Of a DNA stretch of 64,000 nucleotides, positions 1-9,685 are shown in pieces. The stretch is from an uncultured Candidatus Entotheonella sp. (lineage in GTDB: Bacteria > Tectomicrobia > Entotheonellia > Entotheonellales > Entotheonellaceae): NCBI GenBank assembly GCA_958295825.1, contig OY282375.1:1225489-1289488 (forward strand), read 5' to 3'. The notes beneath the pieces are model-generated. The model saw only the letters and a program-made list of their open reading frames with translations. It searched no databases and was not told the origin of the DNA. Both the position numbers and the translations under genes were made by a program. Numbering within the stretch: position 1 is the stretch's first letter; each line of letters begins with the position of its first letter.

Positions 1-68
1 GAGGCGCAGCCAGTCAGCGCGAAAACACACAGAATCCCCACTGTGACAACCGTCAGCAGTCTACCCAC
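1..68 (-). CDS. lipoprotein, N-terminal fragment cut by the window edge
   Basis: A GTG codon at 68 follows an AAGGA ribosome-binding site about 6 nt upstream on the minus strand. It opens a reading frame of 22 codons that runs off the window. The peptide is a short signal sequence ending in a lipobox (A-L-T-G-C-A), so the mature protein would be lipid-modified on that Cys and membrane-anchored. The rest of the protein is outside the window and its function cannot be named. It is divergent from tsaB. Confidence 0.55.
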   Translation of the reverse strand, partial: MGRLLTVVTVGILCVFALTGCA

Positions 69-268
69 GTCAGGTTCCTTACCAAATTTTCAGGATTGGC
101 AAAACAAGCTCCGCCGCTGCTGTTTCAGGAAGCAAATCGGCATTGTACTGCCCTGCCCCAAGCCGGGCAAGTCCCTTGACGATGCGACGAATACCATGCT
201 ATGTTGGCGCTTCACCAGACTGCGATTAACGTATGTTTTTCGCTCGAATAGACGATGGGCCGTCCATA

Positions 269-994
269 ATGATCCTCGGTATCGACACAGCAAGCCCCTC
301 CTGTAGTGCAGCCCTTGTTGAAACAGGTCAAATCATCGCACGCTCCCACTTACCAGGGCGATCTGCCGCCTCGTCACATTTGGTGCGTCTTATCGACAAC
401 TTGTGTGTGCGGGCGGGCTGCGCTGTCGCCGACGTTGCCGGTGTGGCGGTAAACTTGGGACCCGGGGCCTTTACCGGCTTGCGGGTGGGGTTGGCAACGG
501 CACAGGGTCTGGTTACGGCGTACAAGAGGCCGCTGATAGGCTGTAGTACCTTCGAGGCGCTGGTAGACGCAGCCGCAGATTGGGACGGCCTGATTTGCCC
601 GATCATCGAGGCACGCCGCGGTGAGGTGTATGCCGCCTTTTACCGCCGACAAGACCGGCAAATATACGAAACCATGCCTGGAATGGCCGTCTCACCAGAC
701 ACCCTGTGCACCCTTGTTCAGGAACGCACCTTGTTTCTCGGCAGCGGGGTGCAAAGCTACGGCGAATTCTTAGCGTCAAGATTGGGCGAACGGGCGGTAT
801 GCAGGGACCTTGGCAGCGGTTTTGCGCTGGCGGCTAACGTGGCCCGCTTGGGCTGTGAACGTATAGCGACGACCGGCTCTGACGACGGCTACCGTCTCAC
901 ACCCATCTACATCAGACCCGCCGATGCCCGCCTGCCGCGACGCAAGGCGTCACTCACGGCAAGCCGGCAAGAGAAAGGAGCAGCCCATGCTTGA
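269..994 (+). CDS. tsaB: tRNA threonylcarbamoyladenosine biosynthesis protein TsaB
   Basis: TsaB is the ASKHA-fold partner of TsaD in the complex that puts threonylcarbamoyl on A37 of ANN-decoding tRNAs in the cytoplasm. The N-terminus ILGIDTASPSCSAAL and the motif GPGAFTGLRVGLATAQGL are typical of the family, as is the length of about 241 residues. The frame is open from 233, but the ATG at 269 places the first strand (MILGIDT) at the N-terminus as in homologues. The ribosome-binding site is weak. The divergent lipoprotein start lies about 200 nt upstream. The C-terminus is rich in Arg/Lys and is probably not structured. Confidence 0.93.
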   Translation: MILGIDTASPSCSAALVETGQIIARSHLPGRSAASSHLVRLIDNLCVRAGCAVADVAGVAVNLGPGAFTGLRVGLATAQGLVTAYKRPLIGCSTFEALVDAAADWDGLICPIIEARRGEVYAAFYRRQDRQIYETMPGMAVSPDTLCTLVQERTLFLGSGVQSYGEFLASRLGERAVCRDLGSGFALAANVARLGCERIATTGSDDGYRLTPIYIRPADARLPRRKASLTASRQEKGAAHA

Positions 995-1208
995 AGGCAT
1001 TGACGAGGCGACGATTGCACGCCTACGGCAGGAAGACATCGAGTTTCGGCGCTTGCTCGACGAGCATCAACAATACGAAAGTCAACTTGAGGCGTACACC
1101 AACTTGCCGTATCTCAGTAGTGAACAGGAAATGGATCGCAAACGACTGCAGAAGCTTAAGCTCCAGGGCAAGGACCGCATGCTGGTCATCCTGCAGCAAT
1201 ACCAGTAA
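987..1208 (+). CDS. YdcH-like (DUF465) small coiled-coil protein
   Basis: This 73-residue helical protein (LRQEDIEFRRLLDEHQQYE...) resembles the YdcH/DUF465 family, which are small coiled-coil proteins of unknown role. The start ATG at 987 has a strong GAAAGGAG site (973-980) and overlaps the end of tsaB by 8 nt, so the two are likely translated from one message. A longer reading from 924 would lie wholly inside tsaB and is not preferred. Confidence 0.8.
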   Translation: MLEGIDEATIARLRQEDIEFRRLLDEHQQYESQLEAYTNLPYLSSEQEMDRKRLQKLKLQGKDRMLVILQQYQ

Positions 1209-1271
1209 TCCGCATACCTCATTAAACTACGGTTTTCTATTCACACGCGTTGCTAGGGAAGGGGCTAAGCC

Positions 1272-2957
1272 ATGCAAGGCGCTGAAATTTTCATCGAAAG
1301 TTTGTTGGCAGAGGGTGTTGATACCATCTTTGGACACCCGGGCGGGGCCATTTTGCCGATCAACGACGCCCTGTACAGCGGCCGAATCCGCCATATTCTG
1401 ACCCGCCACGAACAGGGGGCGGTACACATGGCGGAAGGGTACGCGCGCGCCACCGGACGGCCCGGCGTCGTGCTGGTAACCTCGGGGCCCGGCGGCACGA
1501 ACGTGGTTACCGGACTCGCCGATGCGTTCATGGATTCCACGCCCATCGTCGTGTTCACCGGTCAGGTGCCTACCGGCGTTATCGGCAACGATGCCTTTCA
1601 GGAAGCAGACATTGTCGGCATGACCCGCTCGTGCACGAAGCACAACTACCTCGTCAGGGACGTCAAGGACTTGGCCCGCACCATCAAAGAAGCCTTCTAC
1701 ATTGCGGCATCCGGACGCCCTGGACCGGTGCTGGTCGATATCCCGAAAGACGTGGCCAACGCCTCGACCGACTTCAGCTATCCAGACGGCGTGGACATTC
1801 GCGGCTACAGGCCGACAACCCTCGGTCACGCCGGGCAAATCCGGCGCGCCGCTGAAATGCTTGCCGCCGCGGAGCGGCCGGTCATCTACTCGGGCGGTGG
1901 CGTCATTCACTCCGAGGCGGCGGCTGAGCTGCACGAACTCGGCGAACTCGCCGCGACGCCGGTCACCAACACCCTGATGGGGCTGGGCGGCTTTCCCGGC
2001 CGCCACGACCTGTGGCTCGGCATGCTGGGCATGCACGGCACCTACACAGCGAACATGGCCATGGATCAGGCCGATCTGGTCATCGCCGTCGGCGCCCGCT
2101 TCGACGACCGGGTCACTGGCAACCTTGAAGAATTCTGCGTCGGCGCGGAGTTCATCCATATCGACATTGATCCATCCTCGATCGGTAAGAACATTCCTGT
2201 CACCCTGCCGATCGTCGGTGACGTGAAGATGTGCTTGCAGCGCCTGCTCAAGGAGTTGCGGGCCATGGAGGGCAAGGATTGGTATGCGGCGCACGCGTCC
2301 TGGTTGGCGCAAATCGCCGAGTGGCAGCGGGATTTCTCGTTGTCGTACGAGCAGGATCCGGATGGCGAACTCATGCCGCAATACGTCTGCGAGCAGATTT
2401 ACGAGGTCACGGCGGGCGACGCCATCATCACCACTGAGGTAGGGCAGCATCAGATGTGGGCCGCCCAATTTTACCACTTCACGAAGCCCCGCCACTTCAT
2501 CACCTCGGGCGGCCTCGGCACCATGGGCTACGGCTTTCCCGCCGCCATCGGCGCCCAGATCGCCTGCCCGGATCGCACCGTTATCGACATCGCCGGCGAC
2601 GGCAGCTTCCAGATGAACGTGCAGGAGCTGGCCACCGCAGTACAGTACGACTTGCCCGTCATCGTGGCGATCCTGAACAACCGTAGCCTGGGCATGGTCC
2701 GCCAGTGGCAGCAGTTTTTCTACGAAGGCCGTTACGCCGACACCAGCCTCGAGGTGAGCCCCGACTATGTGAAGCTCGCCGAGGCTTACGGAGCGGTGGG
2801 ACGACGGGCCACCAAGCCCGACGAGGTGCGTCCTGCGCTTGAGGAAGCCATTCGCCTGCGCCGTCCGGTGGTCCTTGATTTCGTGGTGAAAATGACCGAA
2901 AACGTTTTCCCCATGATCCCCACCGGCGGCTCCATCAAAGACATGCTCTTGGCATAG
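1272..2957 (+). CDS. ilvB: acetolactate synthase large (catalytic) subunit
   Basis: This thiamine-diphosphate enzyme condenses two pyruvates, or pyruvate and 2-ketobutyrate, in the first common step of branched-chain amino acid synthesis. It shows the N-terminal TPP-binding domain with the catalytic Glu in [19 protein letters not shown], a central FAD-type domain ([10 protein letters not shown]) and the C-terminal TPP motif [12 protein letters not shown]...NN. At 561 residues it is full length. An AGGGAAGGGG site precedes the ATG. ilvN follows after 12 nt. Confidence 0.97.
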   Translation: MQGAEIFIESLLAEGVDTIFGHPGGAILPINDALYSGRIRHILTRHEQGAVHMAEGYARATGRPGVVLVTSGPGGTNVVTGLADAFMDSTPIVVFTGQVPTGVIGNDAFQEADIVGMTRSCTKHNYLVRDVKDLARTIKEAFYIAASGRPGPVLVDIPKDVANASTDFSYPDGVDIRGYRPTTLGHAGQIRRAAEMLAAAERPVIYSGGGVIHSEAAAELHELGELAATPVTNTLMGLGGFPGRHDLWLGMLGMHGTYTANMAMDQADLVIAVGARFDDRVTGNLEEFCVGAEFIHIDIDPSSIGKNIPVTLPIVGDVKMCLQRLLKELRAMEGKDWYAAHASWLAQIAEWQRDFSLSYEQDPDGELMPQYVCEQIYEVTAGDAIITTEVGQHQMWAAQFYHFTKPRHFITSGGLGTMGYGFPAAIGAQIACPDRTVIDIAGDGSFQMNVQELATAVQYDLPVIVAILNNRSLGMVRQWQQFFYEGRYADTSLEVSPDYVKLAEAYGAVGRRATKPDEVRPALEEAIRLRRPVVLDFVVKMTENVFPMIPTGGSIKDMLLA

Positions 2958-2969
2958 GGGCGGCATACG

Positions 2970-3482
2970 ATGCCAAGGCAGCAAAACGGTGAGGTGCAGC
3001 GGCATACTTTTGCCGTCCTGGTGGAGAATCAGTTCGGTGTTTTGGGTCGTATCACCGGCCTGTTCAGCGCTCGCGGATTCAATATCGAGAGTCTGAGCGT
3101 GGCGGAGACCGAAGACCCGTCGGTGTCCCGTATCACGCTGGTGACGACCGGCGACGACATGATCCTGGAGCAAGTCAACAAGCAGCTGAATCGCCTGATC
3201 GACGTCATCAAGGTGACGGACCTCAGCGAAGAGTCGCACGTTGACCGGGAAATGGTGCTCATCAAGGTCAATACAGAGGATTTCAGGCGCGCCGAGGTGT
3301 TCCGCATCGCCGAGATTTTCCGGGCGAAAATCGTCGATGTGACGACAAAGACCTATGTGCTCGAAGTGACTGGCGATGAGGGGAAGATTTGCGCTGTCAT
3401 CGACCTGCTCAAGCCGCTCGGCATCAAGGAAATGGTGCGCACGGGTAAAATCGCCATTGGCCGCGGCCAGGGCGCAATGTAG
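2970..3482 (+). CDS. ilvN: acetolactate synthase small (regulatory) subunit
   Basis: The 170-residue protein carries an N-terminal ACT domain (FAVLVENQFGVLGRITGLFSARGFNIESLSV) and the IlvH-type C-terminal half (LEVTGDEGKI...). In this family the subunit activates IlvB and confers feedback inhibition by valine. It lies 12 nt after ilvB and 18 nt before psd in the same direction. The ilvC gene often found next in comparable operons is absent here. Confidence 0.96.
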   Translation: MPRQQNGEVQRHTFAVLVENQFGVLGRITGLFSARGFNIESLSVAETEDPSVSRITLVTTGDDMILEQVNKQLNRLIDVIKVTDLSEESHVDREMVLIKVNTEDFRRAEVFRIAEIFRAKIVDVTTKTYVLEVTGDEGKICAVIDLLKPLGIKEMVRTGKIAIGRGQGAM

Positions 3483-3500
3483 CGCCGGCCGAAGCCCCGT

Positions 3501-4160
3501 ATGGGCGGAATGGATCGTATGACGATTTGGCCTGCCCGACTTCCTTTGGCCTCGGAAGGCCTGCCATTCATCCTACCGCTGGCTGCGGCAACGGTGGTAA
3601 GCCTGCTGCTGGGCTGGGAACTGGCCGCGGGGATTGGTGTTGTGCTGACGGCGGGCGTGTCGTGCTTCTTCCGCGATCCGGAACGGGTCATCCCGCAGAC
3701 GCTTGGCGCTGTCGTTTCGCCGGCGGACGGACGCGTACATGAAATTGAAATAGAGGAAGGACACCATCGCATCAGCATTTTCCTGTCGGTCACGGACGTG
3801 CACATCAACCGAACTCCGTATACCGGCAGGGTGACCGAGGTGATCTACAAGCCGGGCCGCTTTGTGCCGGCTTATCGCTCCGAGGCGTCGCGCGAAAACG
3901 AGTCGAATCGCGTGACCATCGACGGCCCGGACGCGGTTATCGGCGTGAAGCAGATCGCCGGTATTTTGGCGCGGCGCATTGTCTGTCGAGCGCGTCCCGG
4001 CGACGTATTGGAGAGAGGCCAACGCTACGGCTTGATCCGCTTCGGATCGCGCACTGACCTGTTCCTCCCTGCTGATGCCGACGTTGTCGCTCAGATTGGC
4101 GATAAGGTGCGCGGCGGCGAAACCATCCTCGCTAATCTGAAGGTGCCGCGAGACACATGA
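3501..4160 (+). CDS. psd: phosphatidylserine decarboxylase, short (Psd-B-like) proenzyme
   Basis: Psd makes phosphatidylethanolamine from phosphatidylserine at the inner membrane and matures by self-cleavage to a pyruvoyl enzyme. The sequence has an N-terminal hydrophobic hairpin (about residues 15-50), the SPADGRVHEIE segment, the histidine region SVTDVHINRTPY, and the cleavage motif RFGSRTD near the C-terminus, where Ser would become the pyruvoyl group. At 219 residues it is the short form. In-frame ATGs at 3510 and 3519 are alternative starts. It overlaps pssA by 4 nt (ATGA). Confidence 0.93.
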   Translation: MGGMDRMTIWPARLPLASEGLPFILPLAAATVVSLLLGWELAAGIGVVLTAGVSCFFRDPERVIPQTLGAVVSPADGRVHEIEIEEGHHRISIFLSVTDVHINRTPYTGRVTEVIYKPGRFVPAYRSEASRENESNRVTIDGPDAVIGVKQIAGILARRIVCRARPGDVLERGQRYGLIRFGSRTDLFLPADADVVAQIGDKVRGGETILANLKVPRDT

Positions 4161-4894
4161 AAAAAAGCCTGTATCTACTTCCCAATCTCTTTACGTCAGC
4201 CAACTTGCTGTTTGGCTTTCTCAGCATGATTGCCGCCAGCAACGGTCAGTACACGCAGGCTGCCTTGGCGATCCTGGTGGCGGTGGGGCTGGACGCGGTC
4301 GACGGCAAAGTCGCCCGGATGACCAACTCGGCCAGCGCCTTCGGGCTGGAATACGACTCGCTGGCAGATCTGCTGTCGTTCGGTATGGCGCCGGGATGGT
4401 TGCTGTACAACTGGTTTCTCGGTTCGTTGGGCCTGTTCGGATGGCTGGCGTCATTCGTCTTCGTCGTGTGTGGCGCTCTGAGGCTGGCGCGCTTCAACGT
4501 TCAGGCATCACACGTACAGCGGTATGTCTTCACGGGCCTGCCAATCCCGGCAGCGGCCAGCGTCATCGCCGCGGCCACGCTGTTGGGGCACGACACCACG
4601 GGCCATTTTCATGTTCTCAATGCCGACCAGCCTCTTGGTCTGATCATCGCCATCTACGCGCTCGCCTTCCTCATGGTGAGCAACGTCAGATACCGCAGTT
4701 TCAAGAAAATCCGCATCAAGCGCATCTGGTCCCTGCCCCTCGTTGTGGGCGGCATGTTCGTCCTCATCATGCTCGCCCTTATGCCGGAACTGTCCCTGTT
4801 TCTCCTGTCCCTCAGCTACGCGCTCTCCGGGCCTGTCGAAACCCTGATTCGACGCAAGAAACCTGGAGAAGACGTCATTCCCGCGGAGCAGTAA
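4157..4894 (+). CDS. pssA: CDP-diacylglycerol-serine O-phosphatidyltransferase
   Basis: This integral membrane enzyme makes phosphatidylserine from CDP-diacylglycerol and serine, supplying the substrate for the psd product encoded just upstream. The CDP-alcohol phosphotransferase signature DG-x2-AR-x8-G-x3-D-x3-D is seen in DGKVARMTNSASAFGLEYD and the following SLAD. Several hydrophobic helices follow. The ATGA overlap with psd indicates coupled translation. It is convergent with argC, with 23 nt between them and no clear terminator. Confidence 0.94.
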   Translation: MKKSLYLLPNLFTSANLLFGFLSMIAASNGQYTQAALAILVAVGLDAVDGKVARMTNSASAFGLEYDSLADLLSFGMAPGWLLYNWFLGSLGLFGWLASFVFVVCGALRLARFNVQASHVQRYVFTGLPIPAAASVIAAATLLGHDTTGHFHVLNADQPLGLIIAIYALAFLMVSNVRYRSFKKIRIKRIWSLPLVVGGMFVLIMLALMPELSLFLLSLSYALSGPVETLIRRKKPGEDVIPAEQ

Positions 4895-4917
4895 GAGGAC
4901 AGGGCCGGCCAGGGGTA

Positions 4918-5961
4918 TCAGGGGTAAAGGGCTGGAAACAGGAGGCCCGCGCTCTCCGGCAAGTCGCACATCAGGTTCATGTTCTGGATGGCCTGCCCGG
5001 CGGCGCCGCGACCCAGGTTATCAATGGCGGCGATGGCGATCGCCGTCCGGGTTCGGGCGTCGACCCTCACCGTCACGTCGCAGAAATTGGACCCTAGCGT
5101 CGCCTTGGTTTCCGGCAAGGCATCGTGTAGCACGCGCATGAACGGGGCCTCGGCATAATAATCGTCGTAGAGGCTCAGCGCCTCTTCCTGGTCCAGGTCG
5201 CCCGCCAGGGTGGCGTAGGTGGTGGCCAGAATGCCCCGCGTCATCGGTATCAGGTGCGGCGTGAAGACCACTTGCACGGCCCTGCCGGCAAGCCCGCTCA
5301 ACTCCTGCTCGATCTCCGCCGTGTGATTGTGACCCGCTACGCCGTACGCCCGCGCGTTTTCGTTGACCTCGCTATAGCCGAAACCACCACCGCCGCCGCG
5401 TCCGGCACCGGAAATACCAGACTTGGCGTCAATAACGATGCCCGCGTGCCCGATCGCACCGGCCCGCATCAACGGCGCCAACGCCAACAGCGAAGCCGCG
5501 GGGTAACAGCCCGGATTGGCCAGCAAACGTGTCTCGGCAATGGCATCACGGTGCAATTCCGGCAAACCGTACACCGCTTCGGACAGGAACGACGGCGTCT
5601 TATGCTCGAACTTGTACCAAATGGGGTAGAGAGACGCGTCGCGCAGACGAAAGTCGGCGGCAATATCGATAACCTTGCAGCCCTGCTCAAGCAACCCCGG
5701 CACCAAGTGCATAGCCTTGCCGCTAGGCAGCGACACGAAAGCCACGGCGGATTCGCGCCCGATGCGTTCCGCGTTCACCGCGATCATTTCCTGATCCACA
5801 AAGTGTCGCAGATTCGGATACAGGCTGGACATGGCGCGACCCTGTTGCGACTCGGCGGTAACGTGCACGATATCCACGTGCGGATGGCTGGCCAGCAGCC
5901 GCACCACCTCGGCGCCACCATAGCCCGAAGCCCCAATAACACTTGCCTTGATTTTGCTCAC
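4918..5961 (-). CDS. argC: N-acetyl-gamma-glutamyl-phosphate reductase
   Basis: ArgC reduces N-acetylglutamyl phosphate with NADPH in arginine synthesis. The protein begins with a Rossmann motif (VIGASGYGGAEVVRLL), has the active-site Cys in LLANPGCYPAASLLAL, and shows GRGGGGGFGYSEVNENARAYGVAGHNHTAEIEQ-type family sequence. The GTG at 5961 has a GAGGGGA site 6 nt upstream. An ATG at 5976 and an upstream start at 6006 are less well placed. argJ lies far away at 50.2 kb, so the pathway genes are dispersed. Confidence 0.95.
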   Translation of the reverse strand: MSKIKASVIGASGYGGAEVVRLLASHPHVDIVHVTAESQQGRAMSSLYPNLRHFVDQEMIAVNAERIGRESAVAFVSLPSGKAMHLVPGLLEQGCKVIDIAADFRLRDASLYPIWYKFEHKTPSFLSEAVYGLPELHRDAIAETRLLANPGCYPAASLLALAPLMRAGAIGHAGIVIDAKSGISGAGRGGGGGFGYSEVNENARAYGVAGHNHTAEIEQELSGLAGRAVQVVFTPHLIPMTRGILATTYATLAGDLDQEEALSLYDDYYAEAPFMRVLHDALPETKATLGSNFCDVTVRVDARTRTAIAIAAIDNLGRGAAGQAIQNMNLMCDLPESAGLLFPALYP

Positions 5962-6186
5962 TGCAGTTCCCCTCATTCCCTGACACTCGCGGCACAATCC
6001 GGTCACTTCCCATCTGTTCGCTTGACTGAGCCACGCCGGAATGTTTTGGACGCCGCAGTATATCTTGACGATAAGGGCGGAGCAAATGGGCGTCCGGCAC
6101 CATGGCAGCCCTAGGAACGCATCGTGATTGCGTGTAGAATGCAGGTCTTCCGAACAGTCACTTCAATTGATTTCCTGGAGATCGGT

Positions 6187-7356
6187 ATGCCTGTCACAGA
6201 CACCCAGACGGCCGCACCGCTGACCATGCTGAAAGAGGAGGAAAATCTCTTTCGCGCGGCGGTGCGCGACTTTGCAGAAGAGGCAATCACCCCCTTTGTG
6301 GCCTCAATGGATGAAAACGGGCGTCTCGAGCCCGCCCTGCTGCCCAAGCTGTTCGACCTCGGATTGATGGGCATCGAGATCCCGGAAGCGTACGGCGGCC
6401 CCGGCGGCTCCTTCTTCATGGCGTGTCTGGCAATCGAAGAGTTGTCGCGCGTCGATGCTGCGGTAGCTGTGGTTGTGGACGTGCACAATACCCTGGTCAC
6501 CAACGCCGTCCTGCACTGGGGCAGCCCCGAGCAACACGCCGCATTCCTGCCCATGCTGGCGAAACACGCCATTGCGTCCTATTCACTGTCGGAAGCCGAT
6601 GCCGGCAGCGACGCCTTCTCCTTGCGGGCCCGCGCTACGCGCCAGGGGGACCAGTACCTGCTGAACGGGCGCAAGCTGTGGACCTCCAACGCACGCGAGG
6701 CCGATCTGTTCATCATTTTTGCCAACGTCGACCCCGCCCTGGGTCACAAAGGTATCACGGCCTTTCTGGTCGAGCGCGACACCCCTGGACTGCAGGTCGG
6801 CAAGAGTGAGAAGAAACTCGGCATCCGTGCCAGCAGTACGTGCGAGGTGCTCCTGGAGAACTGCGCGGTGCCAGCGGCAAACGTTCTGGGTGAGGTTGGC
6901 GAAGGCTACAAGGTGGCCATCGAAACCCTCAACGAAGGGCGCATCGGCATTGGCGCCCAGATGGTCGGCGTCGCCGCAGGTGCCCTGCAAGCCGCTATCG
7001 GCTATGCTAAGACGCGCCAGCAGTTTGGCAGGCCCATCAGCTCCTTCCAGGCCATGCGGTTTCAACTAGCCGAGATGGCAACCGAGGTCGAAGCCGCCCG
7101 GCTCATGGTATACAACGCCGCACGGTTGAAAGACGCCGGCGAGCCTTTCCTGACGGAAGCAGCGATGACCAAGTACTACACCGCCCAGATGGCCGAGCGG
7201 GTTACCTCGAAAGCCCTGGAGGTGTTCGGTGGCATCGGCTATACCAAGGAGGCGCCGGTCGAGAAATTCTTTCGCGATGCCAAGATCGGCAAAATCTACG
7301 AAGGCACCTCGTTCATCCAGTTACAAACCATCTCCAAGCAACTGCTCACCGATTAG
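6187..7356 (+). CDS. acyl-CoA dehydrogenase (short/medium-chain type)
   Basis: This FAD enzyme catalyses alpha,beta-desaturation of acyl-CoA in beta-oxidation or short acyl-CoA catabolism. It has the N-terminal helical domain, the beta-domain signature (YSLSEADAGSDAFSL, LNGRKLWTSNA), and the C-terminal helical domain (TRQQFGRPISSFQ, EVFGGIGYTKE). The glutamate in KIYEGTS is at the usual catalytic-base position for short-chain members. Length is 389 residues. The ATG at 6187 follows GGAG; the frame is open from 6124. A degraded paralogue follows directly. Confidence 0.9.
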   Translation: MPVTDTQTAAPLTMLKEEENLFRAAVRDFAEEAITPFVASMDENGRLEPALLPKLFDLGLMGIEIPEAYGGPGGSFFMACLAIEELSRVDAAVAVVVDVHNTLVTNAVLHWGSPEQHAAFLPMLAKHAIASYSLSEADAGSDAFSLRARATRQGDQYLLNGRKLWTSNAREADLFIIFANVDPALGHKGITAFLVERDTPGLQVGKSEKKLGIRASSTCEVLLENCAVPAANVLGEVGEGYKVAIETLNEGRIGIGAQMVGVAAGALQAAIGYAKTRQQFGRPISSFQAMRFQLAEMATEVEAARLMVYNAARLKDAGEPFLTEAAMTKYYTAQMAERVTSKALEVFGGIGYTKEAPVEKFFRDAKIGKIYEGTSFIQLQTISKQLLTD

Positions 7357-7380
7357 GGCCGGCCTCTCGCACAACGGAGC

Positions 7381-8150
7381 GTCCCCCTGCTCTTTCCCGA
7401 CGAAGCCGCGTTCCAGGCATACCTGCACGACGTCAAAGCGTTTCTATGGCAGGAAATTGATCCCCTGGTGCCGCAATCGAACACGATGAACTGATCCCTT
7501 TCGAGCAGTTGCGCCCGAAATTCCGTGACCATCATCTCTTCGACTGCCTGGAGCCCGAAGCCTACGGCGGCCTGAGCCTCAGTACCGTGCAGTACGCCGC
7601 TGCGCTGAAGGAGTTAGCCAAGATACATGGGGCTTCGAGCCATGCTGCACATGCACAACACCGGACAGTGACTCCAGCCTGGACAGCAATTGCACGGCGG
7701 TGCGCAAGGGTAACGCCTACATTCTGAACGGCCGCAAGCACTTGATCACCAACGCGCGCAAGGCCGATCTGTTCGCCATTTTCTGTTTCACCAGCAATCC
7801 GGCCCTGAGCCCTGAACGGCAGTTCAGCGTGCTTCTGGTCGAGCGCGGGCGGTATGTGCCCAGCTTCACGGTCACACCCATGGCTCACACCATGGGTTGC
7901 TCCGGCGCCTCGCACGACCTACTGACCTTTGAAGACGTGGCCGTGCCTGTCGAGAGCGTCCTCGGTCAAGAGGGCATGGGGCCCGAACAGTTGCTCGCTT
8001 TTCTCGACGTCAGCCGCGTTTTCATCGCCGTCGCAGCCCTTGACGCCACCGAGCGGCTTGCTGGAATTATCGCTGGCGTGGGTCAAGCAGCGCGTCACCT
8101 TCGGCAGGCCTATCGCCAGCCGCCAAGCCGTGTAGGGCTACTTGGCCGAT
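7381..8150 (+). pseudogene. decayed acyl-CoA dehydrogenase
   Basis: Acyl-CoA dehydrogenase homology runs through several frames. It goes from LFPDEAAFQAYLHDVKAFL through IEHDELIPFEQLRPKF and CLEPEAYGGLSLSTVQYAAALKEL to YILNGRKHLITNARKADLFAIF, and then, after a further frameshift near 8070, WVKQRVTFGRPIASRQAV. The catalytic C-terminal third is missing, and part of the N-terminal domain near 7650-7690 is deleted. The remnant is cut off by the transposase relic that begins near 8151. It is too divergent from the upstream intact gene to be a recent duplicate. Confidence 0.75.
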
Positions 8151-8592
8151 ACGCTATGTGATAGCGGATGGCCTATAACAGCAAACGTAAATTCCTCCAC
8201 CGCCTTCACGCCTTGGGGCTGCACCCGATTGGCAAGCTGCGCCGCGCCGCCAATCTGCGCTATCTCTACCAAGGACCGGGGCGTCCCATGACCGCGGCGG
8301 TAAGGTCCATCGGGATGACCTGTCACGCTTTGAGTGGGTACACAGCCAAGCTGCATTTTCGCTGCAATGCCCGTATGAGTGCTCTGACCTTGGGTAAGCT
8401 GGAAACGCTTCAGCAAGGCGGCAATGCCCAGGCAGGGTTTTCCTATGGTGAGCCTCAAACGCCGCGCCTTCAACCAACATCTGCTGGGGGCGAATTTCTC
8501 GCCATTTAACCCAGGGGCGTAGCCCTGAAAAATCCAGCCCCGATTACCAAGACCTTTGTAACTATGGCACGATCACTGACCGGGCGGCTTGA
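8151..8592 (+). pseudogene. decayed DDE transposase relic
   Basis: Fragments in three frames recall the C-terminal half of a DDE (IS4/IS701-like) transposase. They are YVIADGLYNSKRKFLHRLHALGLH, KLRRAANLRYLYQGPGRP, KVHRDDLSRFEWV, VSLKRRAFNQHLLG, and the end LCNYGTITDRAA before a TGA at 8590. No complete reading frame exists and I see no terminal inverted repeats. The fragment abuts the truncated acyl-CoA dehydrogenase, so insertion probably broke that gene. The family assignment is from remembered motif similarity only. Confidence 0.5.
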
Positions 8593-8692
8593 GGACTGTC
8601 CGAAGTATTGTGGGGTTGACACCCAGACCTATTGCGCATAAGGTCAACCTCAATCTACGTGGCATCAAAACCAACCGCATCTGGACAACAGC

Positions 8693-9661
8693 ATGGCCGA
8701 TCCTGTCCTGCAGATTGAAGACCTTGGCGTTCGCTTTCACCTCAAGCGCGGCAGGCTGACGGCTGTTGAACGTGTCTCCTTGACGGTGAACCGCAGCGAG
8801 ACCTTCGGATTGGTTGGCGAATCCGGCTCCGGCAAGACGGTCACGGCGCGCGCCGTGATGCGTCTCGTTCCCATCCCCCCCGGCGAGATTTTTCAAGGCC
8901 GCATCCTGTTCGACGGCGAGAACGTGCTGGACAAATCGGAAGCCGAAATGCGCGAGCTGCGCGGCAGAAAGATCGCCATGGTTTTTCAAGAGCCGATGAG
9001 CGCCCTGAACCCCGTCTTCACCGTTGGCAGCCAGATCTCCGACGCTCTGCGAACCAACCTCGGCATGAGCAAGAAGGAGGCCAAGGAGCGCGTCATCGAG
9101 CTTCTGAACTTGGTTGGCATCCCGTCGCCCGAATCGCGCTACGGCAATTACGTACACGAATTCAGCGGCGGCATGCGACAGCGCGTCATGTTGGCTATGG
9201 CCCTCAGTTGCAATCCTTCTTTCTTGATTGCCGACGAACCCACCACCGCGCTCGACGTGACCATTCAGGCCACCATCCTCGAACTCATCGAGAGCATGAC
9301 CGAACGCTTTCACATGTCGCTGATTTTCATCACGCACAACCTGGGCGTCGTCGCCCACACCTGCGACACCATCGGCGTCATGTACGCCTCGCACCTCGTC
9401 GAGCTCGGCACCAAGAACGAGATTTTCGCCAATCCGCTGCACCCCTACACGCAGGGTCTGCTGAACTCCATTCCACGTCTCGACACGCAGGCGAAATTCC
9501 TGACGCCGATCAAGGGTTTGGTGTGCAACATGCTGGAACCGCCGCAGGGCTGCAAATTCAACCCGCGTTGTGAGCACGCCATGGACATTTGCAGCCAGGA
9601 AGTGCCGCCGCTTAAAGAGGTTGCTGCCGGGCACTTCGTGGCCTGTCATCTGCACCCATGA
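8693..9661 (+). CDS. oligopeptide/dipeptide ABC transporter ATP-binding protein (OppD/DppD type)
   Basis: This cytoplasmic ATPase of a peptide-type importer has Walker A GESGSGKT, signature FSGGMRQR, Walker [13 protein letters not shown] and an H-loop in FITHNLGVV. It ends in the oligopeptide-family extension with conserved cysteines ([19 protein letters not shown]). At 322 residues it is full length. It is followed at once by a second, OppF-type ATPase. No permease or binding protein gene is adjacent, since the upstream DNA is a transposase relic. Confidence 0.92.
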   Translation: MADPVLQIEDLGVRFHLKRGRLTAVERVSLTVNRSETFGLVGESGSGKTVTARAVMRLVPIPPGEIFQGRILFDGENVLDKSEAEMRELRGRKIAMVFQEPMSALNPVFTVGSQISDALRTNLGMSKKEAKERVIELLNLVGIPSPESRYGNYVHEFSGGMRQRVMLAMALSCNPSFLIADEPTTALDVTIQATILELIESMTERFHMSLIFITHNLGVVAHTCDTIGVMYASHLVELGTKNEIFANPLHPYTQGLLNSIPRLDTQAKFLTPIKGLVCNMLEPPQGCKFNPRCEHAMDICSQEVPPLKEVAAGHFVACHLHP

Positions 9662-9685
9662 GCCGGCATGGGAAACGGGACGCCA

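Noticed and set aside
43-306. 87-codon plus-strand frame before tsaB
   Set aside because: No ribosome-binding site and no recognisable domain; the opposite strand at 1-68 carries a better-supported lipoprotein start.
1227-3239. 670-codon open frame antisense to ilvB-ilvN
   Set aside because: It lies wholly opposite two unmistakable genes; long antisense frames are common in GC-rich DNA. The protein looks like no family.
4396-5097. 233-codon plus-strand frame over pssA and the end of argC
   Set aside because: Shifted frame of pssA that runs into antisense argC; no domain.
7480-7500. TGA in the acyl-CoA dehydrogenase relic as a possible selenocysteine codon
   Set aside because: The homology simply changes frame here (IEHDELIPF continues in the next frame), and other frameshifts and deletions follow.
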